Shown here: one piece after another, positions 1-5,017 of the stretch | How the letters are laid out: every line of letters starts with the position of its first letter | How positions within the stretch are numbered: position 1 is the stretch's first letter | Source of the DNA: Verrucomicrobiota bacterium | Lineage (GTDB): Bacteria > Verrucomicrobiota > Verrucomicrobiia > Opitutales > Seribacteraceae | Direction: 5' to 3' | Assembly: GCA_014382645.1 (NCBI GenBank) | Contig: JACNJI010000208.1 | Location: 1 to 6,624, forward strand | Length of the DNA: 6,624 bases | Made by a program: the position numbers and the translations under genes | The notes under the pieces: generated by a model | The model's database searches: none | What the model was told of the DNA's origin: nothing | The model's input: only the letters and a program-made list of their open reading frames with translations

Positions 1-903
1 GAGGAATTCTCCGTAGAGCACTTTTTCGCAGCTCGCGGGATCACGAGTAAAACCAACGCCCGAACCTGATATTTTACCGGAATTCCCGACCACCATGGCT
101 TGAACGTTCACTGCGGTTCCCCACGAGGCCGGAATTCCGTATTTGCGACGATAGACATTGGCCCTGTCGTTCATCCACGAACCAAAGACGGCACCCGTCG
201 AACCCCAAAGCTGCTCCCATGGGCAGGTCGGGAAATCGCTCCCGGCACGCTCTCTGACCAAAGACTTGAATCGAGAAACAAGCTCTTTCATTTGCGTGAC
301 ATTGAGACGATTATCATCAATCTCGCCTTTCTCGTTCGGAAAAAGTTCCTCCTTCAAACAATCGATTACACTTTCAAAGGGATCGTGCTCCTCGCCATCC
401 AACTTCTGAACGCCCATCACGACGCCACCGTACATCTGAATAAAACGCCTGTAGCAATCCCATGCGAAACGAGAATTCCCGGAAGAGGTGGCAAGGGCTT
501 CAACCGTTTCGTCATTCAAGCCGAGATTGAGAATGGTATCCATCATTCCCGGCATGGAGTCGCGGGCACCGGAACGAACCGAGAGGAGGAGTGGATTTTT
601 GAGATCGCCTAGTTTCTTGCCAAGCTGTTTCTCAGTAAGAGCAACGGACTTGCGAACCTGTTCTTCCAGAACCTCCGGATAACTTTGATCATTCGCGTAG
701 AAATGGGTACAAACCTCGGTCGTAATAGTAAACCCGGGAGGAACCGGTAGCCCGATGCGAGCCATTTCGGCCAAGTTCGCACCCTTGCCCCCGAGGAGGG
801 AACGTTGCGAGGCGTCTCCATCGGTCTTTTTGCCAAAGTCATATACGTACTTGGGGGCAGTTGATCTTGATTTTTTCACTGTCTTTTTTTGCTTTTTAGC
901 CAT
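1..903 (-). CDS. ppdK: Pyruvate, phosphate dikinase, N-terminal part (cut by window edge)
   Basis: PPDK interconverts pyruvate, ATP and phosphate with phosphoenolpyruvate, AMP and pyrophosphate in the cytoplasm, at the glycolysis/gluconeogenesis branch. Reading down from the ATG at 903-901 gives 301 codons without a stop, running off the window. The family is usually about 870-930 residues, so this is roughly the first third: the nucleotide-binding domain. Visible signatures are [10 protein letters not shown] (residues 38-47), [11 protein letters not shown] (53-63), [19 protein letters not shown] (108-126), RRFIQMYGG (152-160), [11 protein letters not shown] (261-271) and GVGFTRDPA (282-290). 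K40 and R110 align with Lys22 and Arg92 of the Clostridium symbiosum enzyme, both implicated in ATP binding. A lysine-rich leader (residues 2-18) precedes the conserved start and is longer than in the clostridial enzyme. No clear ribosome binding site precedes the ATG. The gene is divergent from tatC. The phosphohistidine and PEP-binding domains lie outside the window. Confidence 0.96.
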   Translation of the reverse strand, partial: MAKKQKKTVKKSRSTAPKYVYDFGKKTDGDASQRSLLGGKGANLAEMARIGLPVPPGFTITTEVCTHFYANDQSYPEVLEEQVRKSVALTEKQLGKKLGDLKNPLLLSVRSGARDSMPGMMDTILNLGLNDETVEALATSSGNSRFAWDCYRRFIQMYGGVVMGVQKLDGEEHDPFESVIDCLKEELFPNEKGEIDDNRLNVTQMKELVSRFKSLVRERAGSDFPTCPWEQLWGSTGAVFGSWMNDRANVYRRKYGIPASWGTAVNVQAMVVGNSGKISGSGVGFTRDPASCEKVLYGEFL

Positions 904-1057
904 GTTTGGTGCGTGTTTGTATAAAAATTAACAATAAATAGAGAAAATTCAGCAGGGCAGATAGGGCGGAATTGAAAGAGGAGAATTACGAGGTACAATA
1001 AATGTCATTTTAAAGAATATTGTCAACGCGCTACTTCCATAGTCACAAGACGCCTAA

Positions 1058-1080
1058 ATTGGTAAAATAGTTTTGCCAAT
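1058..1080. repeat. 23-bp inverted repeat between ppdK and tatC (possible operator)
   Basis: The arms ATTGGTAAAA (1058-1067) and TTTTGCCAAT (1071-1080) flank a 3-base centre, TAG. Nine of ten positions pair by Watson-Crick and the tenth is a T-G mismatch. The repeat lies between two divergent genes, and its right arm overlaps the candidate -35 box of tatC. This fits an operator for a dimeric regulator. The 3-base loop and AT-rich stem could also form a weak hairpin. It is not followed at once by an unbroken T run, so it is a poor terminator. Confidence 0.55.
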
Positions 1081-1103
1081 TCTCTCTTTTTGAGGCTTAA
1101 AAT
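1073..1103 (+). promoter_or_regulatory. Candidate promoter for tatC
   Basis: TTGCCA (1073-1078, five of six matches to the -35 consensus) is followed after 19 bases by TAAAAT (1098-1103, five of six to the -10 consensus). A start near 1110 would give a leader of about 50 bases before the tatC ATG. The spacing is two bases longer than optimal, and AT-rich sequence yields such matches by chance. On the minus strand a perfect TTGACA (complement of 1021-1026) could serve ppdK, but only poor -10 matches (TTTATT at 18 bases, TATTGT at 20) follow it. Confidence 0.3.
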
Positions 1104-1158
1104 GAACGATTTAAAGCAATGTTCTCAGAATGGGAATATTGCCTGAATTACCATTACG

Positions 1159-2643
1159 ATGAGTGACCAAGAACCAGTTGAAAAACAAAAACCGAAAACC
1201 TTTGCGGAACGTTTCCGCGATGACGGCTTGATTGGGGCACTCAAACCAAAAGAAAAAAAGAATCAGGACCCCAATCAGATGCACTTCCTCGAACACCTCG
1301 AAGATTTGCGATGGGTCATATTCAAGTGTGCTATTTCTTTTATTGTGGGATGCGTTGCGGTTGCCGCATTCATCGACGAATCCGTCCAAATTCTCCAGCA
1401 ACCACTGGTAACCGCCGTGGACGACTTTGGAGAAATCGACGTCGATCTTCAAGGCATTGGCCTTGAACAATATATCGAACCTCTCCACGACAAGGACATC
1501 GATCTTGGCACATTAAGAAACGCTGACGAGCAGACGCTAATTGAATGGGGCATAAGCGACCCGTACCACAGAACTCGCATCCTTTCACATTTCAAAGCCG
1601 GTCAAAACCGACACCTCCTACAGGTCATCCGCTCCTATTCTCCCATTTTCATTGCAATGAAGATATGTTTTTTGGGCGGCTTGGGCATTTCCTTGCCCTT
1701 TATTTTTTACTTCATCGGTGGGTTCGTAATCCCGGGGCTGTCTTTAAAAGAAAAATCCGTGCTTTTCCCCGGCTGCATTGTGGCCTTTATCCTATTCCTA
1801 GCCGGAGCCGCAATGACTTACTTCGTCATTCTACCTTTCTCGCTCGCCTTTACCATCGAGTTCACCTTCGACGTGCTCGGACTCGATACTTACAGGCCCG
1901 AGGCGGGCAACTATTACAGTACGGTGATATGGATGACCTTCGCCGTGGGACTTGCCTTCGAATTCCCTCTTATCATCGTACTGCTCACCTGGATAGGGGT
2001 GCTTTCAGTAGAGAAACTGAGAAGCAACCGGCGCATGGTATTTGTCATTCTCATGGTTTCTGCAGCACTGATTACGCCAGGTGGAGATCCGGTAAGCCTT
2101 AGTATTCTCACGATCCCCCTCTACATACTTTACGAGCTTTCCATTCTCGCCGGCTCCTTTATTGAGCGAAGGCGAAAGAAAAAGGAATGGGAAGAATGGG
2201 ACGAAGACATAGACGGACCGCGACCTGAGAAGCCGAATACGGGGATGGGCTTGAACAAAAAGTTAATAACCGTGGTCGTCCTCGTCGCGGGAACCTTAGT
2301 ATGGATAGCCGTTAACAAACAAGAACAGCTCTCTGATTTCATCGATACGGTACGAAATTTCGGCAGTTTTGGCGGAAAAGAAGAAGGCAACGGCAAAACC
2401 AAGGACAACTTGCCGAAAAATCGCGATGCCCAACAACCTATAACGGAGATGATGGGCACGTCATCCACCAACGGAGAAAATATCAATTTGAAGATCGGTT
2501 CCACACTCCAGTTACGCCTTCAACTTCCCACTTACATGGACTTAAACCGAACCGAGGCAAATGGAACCCTACTATTTGAAGCACAGGTAATGGGAATCAA
2601 TCCAACGGAGAAGACCCTCCCGAAAAGCAATGAATCGAAATAA
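1159..2643 (+). CDS. tatC: Twin-arginine translocase subunit TatC, enlarged, with a SAM-like insertion and an extra C-terminal membrane segment
   Basis: TatC is the inner-membrane receptor that binds twin-arginine signal peptides and, with TatA/TatB, exports folded proteins. This one is 494 residues; E. coli TatC is 258. The core is clear: HFLEHLEDLR (42-51), TM1 (about 53-72), TM2 (163-190), IPGLSLKEK (191-199) with E198 at the place of E. coli E103, TM3 (201-224), TM4 (256-278) with FEFP and E268 at the place of E170, ITPGGDP (305-311), and TM5-TM6 (291-332). Three parts are unusual. A charged 40-residue N-terminal leader precedes the core. About 65 residues (84-151) are inserted in the first periplasmic loop and resemble a SAM domain. 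A C-terminal extension (335-494) has a charged linker, a seventh membrane segment (367-385) and a polar tail of about 109 residues. No tatA or tatB is in the window. The ATG start lacks a clear ribosome binding site, but no better in-frame start is evident. Confidence 0.95.
   Translation: MSDQEPVEKQKPKTFAERFRDDGLIGALKPKEKKNQDPNQMHFLEHLEDLRWVIFKCAISFIVGCVAVAAFIDESVQILQQPLVTAVDDFGEIDVDLQGIGLEQYIEPLHDKDIDLGTLRNADEQTLIEWGISDPYHRTRILSHFKAGQNRHLLQVIRSYSPIFIAMKICFLGGLGISLPFIFYFIGGFVIPGLSLKEKSVLFPGCIVAFILFLAGAAMTYFVILPFSLAFTIEFTFDVLGLDTYRPEAGNYYSTVIWMTFAVGLAFEFPLIIVLLTWIGVLSVEKLRSNRRMVFVILMVSAALITPGGDPVSLSILTIPLYILYELSILAGSFIERRRKKKEWEEWDEDIDGPRPEKPNTGMGLNKKLITVVVLVAGTLVWIAVNKQEQLSDFIDTVRNFGSFGGKEEGNGKTKDNLPKNRDAQQPITEMMGTSSTNGENINLKIGSTLQLRLQLPTYMDLNRTEANGTLLFEAQVMGINPTEKTLPKSNESK
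1438..1596 (+). other. SAM-like domain inserted in the first periplasmic loop of TatC
   Basis: Residues 94-146 of TatC fit the sterile alpha motif pattern: IGLEQYIEPL (100-109), then ID..L (114-119), E..LIEWGI (124-132) and YHRTRIL (136-142). These match the familiar SAM run of G-L-x-x-Y, I-D-x-x-x-L, L-x-x-x-G-I and H-R-x-x-I-L. The flanking sequence aligns with E. coli TatC on both sides: QQPL (80-83) with its SAPL, and LLQVIRSYSPIF (153-164) with its MIATDVASPFF. The block is therefore a clean insertion between TM1 and TM2. The first helix is short and lacks the usual tryptophan, so a different helical-bundle fold remains possible. SAM domains usually mediate protein-protein contact or oligomerisation; here the domain should face the periplasm. 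Confidence 0.72.
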
Positions 2644-2806
2644 ATGCGATTCGCAAAAGCCAGAAAGAAGCCAGTAACTCAGCTTTCAGCAAGGGCAAGT
2701 AATTCAAAACGGATTAAGATCGGGCTCATTTGTCAATTAGGTGATTATTGATTTTTAACAAGTTACAAGTATTGCCTTGACGGAGGCAGCCCGAAGACCA
2801 TGTAAG
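2644..2806. other. Intergenic region between tatC and the XRE gene
   Basis: No stem-loop with a T tract marks the end of tatC. An ATG directly abuts the tatC stop and opens a 35-codon basic reading frame (2644-2751), for which there is no ribosome binding site or recognised family. TTGTCA at 2730-2735 resembles a -35 box but has no good -10 partner at normal spacing. GGAGG at 2782-2786 lies 13 bases before an ATG (2800) that is followed at once by TAA. Confidence 0.5.
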
Positions 2807-3292
2807 ATGGTTATGGCTCAGAAAAAAATCAAGGCTTTTGGATTAGTACTTAAAAAAGAGCGAAGGCTCAGGGGGTTAACCCAAGGTCAATTGGCCAAGG
2901 AGTCCGGCGTGGCCACTTCCATTGTGAACGACCTAGAAAACGGCATCCGGCACGCCGGAATAAAGAGCTTGGCAAAAATCGCCAAGGGCTTGGGATTGAA
3001 GGAAGAGCGGAAGTTAAGTTTTCTTTTGGCGGGTATTGTGTTCTCCAAGCGGGATCAGGTTTTGCCCGACCTGGACAATTATCATCCCGTGCTTTACAAC
3101 TTCCTCCCCTACTCGCTGCGTCGACAGGGAATAAGCCCTGAGGAAATAAACAACGTGCTTCCTCCGACCACGGCCGGGGCGCCATTGGAGATTCACTTGA
3201 AGAATGGCACGGTAATCTCGATGAAGATTGCCTTCAAGTTGACCCGATCGGCCAGATCTCCAACTTTCAAGGGAGATGATGGCGGAAAATGA
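2807..3292 (+). CDS. XRE-family helix-turn-helix transcriptional regulator
   Basis: This is a small cytoplasmic DNA-binding protein of 161 residues from the ATG at 2807 (159 from the ATG at 2813). From the 2807 start, residues about 11-66 form a Cro/C1-type helix-turn-helix: LKKERRLRGLTQGQLAKESG, then SIVNDLENGIRHAGIKSLAKIAKGLGL. This includes the typical LTQ..LA, S....LENG and SL.KIA.GL.L positions. About 90 residues follow that I do not recognise (pattern NYHPVLYNFLPYSLRR, then LEIHLKNGTVISMKIAF) and could be an effector or dimerisation region. The start is uncertain. ATGs at 2807 and 2813 and a TTG at 2777 share the frame; only the purine-rich GAAGA at 2793-2797 is suitably placed, which favours 2807. 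The stop overlaps the start of the S4-domain gene as ATGA, so the two are probably cotranscribed and coupled. Its target is unknown. Confidence 0.88.
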   Translation: MVMAQKKIKAFGLVLKKERRLRGLTQGQLAKESGVATSIVNDLENGIRHAGIKSLAKIAKGLGLKEERKLSFLLAGIVFSKRDQVLPDLDNYHPVLYNFLPYSLRRQGISPEEINNVLPPTTAGAPLEIHLKNGTVISMKIAFKLTRSARSPTFKGDDGGK

Positions 3293-3687
3293 CTGATCGC
3301 AAAAGCACTGTGCGGATCGACAAGTGGTTATGGGCGACAAGGGTTTTCAAGACACGTACTCTGGCCATCGAGTCCTGCAAAGCTGGAAAGGTAAAAGTGG
3401 CAGACCTGAAAGCCAAGCCCTCGCGAGAGGTGGCTCCCGGCGATATCGTCACAGTGAGAAAGGACGGCTTGAACATAAGGTTAAAAGTGGTAGCTATTAT
3501 AGAGAAACGCGTAGGAGCCAAAACCGTGGCAGAGTACCTCAAAGACCTAACGCCCGAAGAAGACTACGCCGCAGCTCGGGAACATCGCAATGCAATGCCT
3601 AAGTTCAGTCGGAATTCAACTGCGTCGCGCCCCACGAGGAAGGAGAGGCAAGCTTGGGCGGAATTTTTCGCCAAAGAAAACGAGTAG
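3289..3687 (+). CDS. hslR: Hsp15-like RNA-binding S4-domain protein
   Basis: This 132-residue protein is almost the length of E. coli Hsp15 (133). Residues about 8-68 form an S4 RNA-binding domain: VRIDKWLWATRVFKTRTLA (8-26), GKVKV (33-37), KPSREVAPGDIVTV (42-55). The end carries RPTRKERQAW (114-123), matching the RPDKKER segment of E. coli Hsp15. In E. coli, Hsp15 is a heat-shock protein that binds free 50S subunits carrying a stalled peptidyl-tRNA and helps recycle them. The same role here is inference from family. The start overlaps the XRE stop by four bases. GGAG at 3272-3275 is 13 bases upstream, rather far, so termination-reinitiation from the upstream gene is plausible. It converges on the AIM24 gene, with 69 bases between the two stops and no convincing terminator there; the best stem is five pairs, AACTC/GAGTT at 3732-3744. 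Confidence 0.92.
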   Translation: MTDRKSTVRIDKWLWATRVFKTRTLAIESCKAGKVKVADLKAKPSREVAPGDIVTVRKDGLNIRLKVVAIIEKRVGAKTVAEYLKDLTPEEDYAAAREHRNAMPKFSRNSTASRPTRKERQAWAEFFAKENE

Positions 3688-3756
3688 CACTAGTATCCAG
3701 TCCGATCCGACGCAAAAAGCTACTGTCCTCGAACTCCTTGAGTTGTCAAACTCCGC

Positions 3757-4830
3757 TTAATCGCCATCCAAAAGGCGACCGATGCCACCGAGAACAGAAC
3801 CTTCTCCCTTGGACTTCCCGCCAGCCGACGGAGCCGACTGTAATATGCGATCGGCCAAGCGAGAAAACGGGAGACTTTGCAACCAAACGGTCCCATGCCC
3901 ACTTAGGGTAGCGAGAAAAAGGCCTTCTCCCCCAAAAAACATGGATTTGAGACCTCCGGCCATTTGAATGTCGTACTCAACACCCGAAGTGAAGGCCACG
4001 ATACACCCGGTGTCCACCCGTAGGGTTTGACCATTCAACTCCTTTCTGACAACGGTGCCTCCGGCGTGGGAAAAAGCCATGCCGTCTCCCTTTAGCTTTT
4101 GCAGAATAAAGCCCTCCCCTCCGAAGAAACCTGCCCCAAGTCGCTTCTGAAAAGCAATAGAAACCTCCGTACCGTGAGCAGCGCAAAGAAAAGAGTCTTT
4201 TTGACAAAACACCTCCTTTCCCAGTTCGGCCATATTCAGGTCCAGAATCTTGCCGGGATAGGGAGCCGCAAAAGCTACGCGCCTCTTGCCGGATCCATTA
4301 TTAGTAAAATGGGTCATGAATATGGATTCACCGGTCAGAACACGCTTGCCTGCACTAAGAAGCTTGCCAAAGAGTCCTTCATTTGGGTGCGAACCATCAC
4401 CCATCTTGGCCTCAAAGGAGATACCATCTTCCATGTAGTTCATGGCTCCTGCCTCAGCAATGACGGTCTCTCCGGGATCCAGTTCCACCTCGACCACCTG
4501 AAGGTCGTCACCGATCACTTCGTAGCCGATTTCATCGCAACTGATTGAACCCGTTGAGGAAGCCGGAACGCTCGCAACGGCACCCGCCACCTGCGAAGGC
4601 GGGAGCAAGGCCGAATCGGACAAAGAAGGGGGCGGCAAGAGAGCACCCTTTAGGGACGAGACTGGAAGCAAATCTGAAAGGATACTGGCAAAAGTTGTCC
4701 ATTCGGCGGCTCCGACTGCAGCAATCTCAGTATCATCCTTAATCTCGCCATTTGCATGAAGTTCGCGAAGCTTGTCTTCCCCTAAGGGTCCTGCCGTTTT
4801 CCCATTTGAATCGATGTAATAGTACTGCAT
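3757..4830 (-). CDS. GYF_2-AIM24 (TIGR00266-type) protein
   Basis: This 357-residue protein has two parts. Residues 1-50 are a GYF_2 domain ([16 protein letters not shown]...GEI, W..F): a small domain common at the N-terminus of bacterial proteins and thought to bind partners. After a low-complexity Pro/Ala/Ser linker (about 55-95), residues about 100-330 form an AIM24 domain, a beta-rich fold named after a yeast mitochondrial protein. Its marks are [11 protein letters not shown] (126-136), two copies of FFGGEG (235-240 and 298-303), [15 protein letters not shown] (272-286) and [14 protein letters not shown] (312-325). There is no signal peptide or membrane segment, so it is probably cytoplasmic. 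The biochemical role of bacterial AIM24 proteins is not established. I chose the ATG at 4830 because the GYF_2 domain begins right there; an ATG at 4860 and a TTG at 4869 would only add non-conserved residues. Neither ATG has a clear ribosome binding site. Confidence 0.9.
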   Translation of the reverse strand: MQYYYIDSNGKTAGPLGEDKLRELHANGEIKDDTEIAAVGAAEWTTFASILSDLLPVSSLKGALLPPPSLSDSALLPPSQVAGAVASVPASSTGSISCDEIGYEVIGDDLQVVEVELDPGETVIAEAGAMNYMEDGISFEAKMGDGSHPNEGLFGKLLSAGKRVLTGESIFMTHFTNNGSGKRRVAFAAPYPGKILDLNMAELGKEVFCQKDSFLCAAHGTEVSIAFQKRLGAGFFGGEGFILQKLKGDGMAFSHAGGTVVRKELNGQTLRVDTGCIVAFTSGVEYDIQMAGGLKSMFFGGEGLFLATLSGHGTVWLQSLPFSRLADRILQSAPSAGGKSKGEGSVLGGIGRLLDGD

Positions 4831-4902
4831 AGATTTTTCTAAAAAAACAAAAGGTCTCATTCTACACAAACCTAATTAAAAGTCTAAATTGCATACATCT
4901 AT

Positions 4903-4976
4903 GGCTTTTAAGGCTCAAATGGTATAATAAAGCCTGATTCTCAATGTTTTATGGGCCAATCAAAGCCTTAAAAACC
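4903..4976. repeat. Spaced inverted repeat bracketing the lipoprotein promoter
   Basis: GGCTTTTAAGGCT (4903-4915) and AGCCTTAAAAACC (4964-4976) are inverted copies matching at 12 of 13 positions, with centres 61 bp apart. The left arm is just upstream of the extended -10 element, and the right arm lies in the expected leader. Since the left arm is not transcribed from this promoter, an RNA hairpin is excluded for that transcript. A pair of protein-binding sites is the simpler reading. AT-rich sequence makes partial matches cheap, so function is inferred. Confidence 0.45.
4920..4928 (+). promoter_or_regulatory. Extended -10 promoter for the MORN-type lipoprotein gene
   Basis: TGGTATAAT at 4920-4928 is a perfect TATAAT preceded by the TGn extension that can substitute for a -35 box. 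No good -35 sequence lies 16-18 bases upstream. Transcription would begin near 4935, leaving about 83 bases before the ATG at 5018. This is the best promoter match in the window and sits in the correct orientation in a divergent intergenic region. Confidence 0.6.
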
Positions 4977-5017
4977 TCTTGCAACCTTTTCGTGCGGGAG
5001 ACAATATACAAAAAGCT

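Noticed and set aside
100..612. 170-codon plus-strand reading frame
   Set aside because: It lies antisense to the clear PPDK coding sequence and has no recognisable motif.
1111..1488. 125-codon minus-strand reading frame over the tatC start
   Set aside because: It is antisense to conserved TatC sequence, and its composition is that of a shadow frame.
2777..2806. TTG start for the XRE protein at 2777
   Set aside because: It would add ten residues outside the helix-turn-helix, has no ribosome binding site upstream, and places the GGAGG inside the coding region.
3732..3744. AACTC-CTT-GAGTT stem between the convergent genes as a terminator
   Set aside because: The stem is only five pairs, with no T run on either strand; too weak to call.
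4099..4548. 149-codon plus-strand reading frame
   Set aside because: It is entirely antisense to the AIM24 domain, whose motifs are unmistakable on the minus strand.
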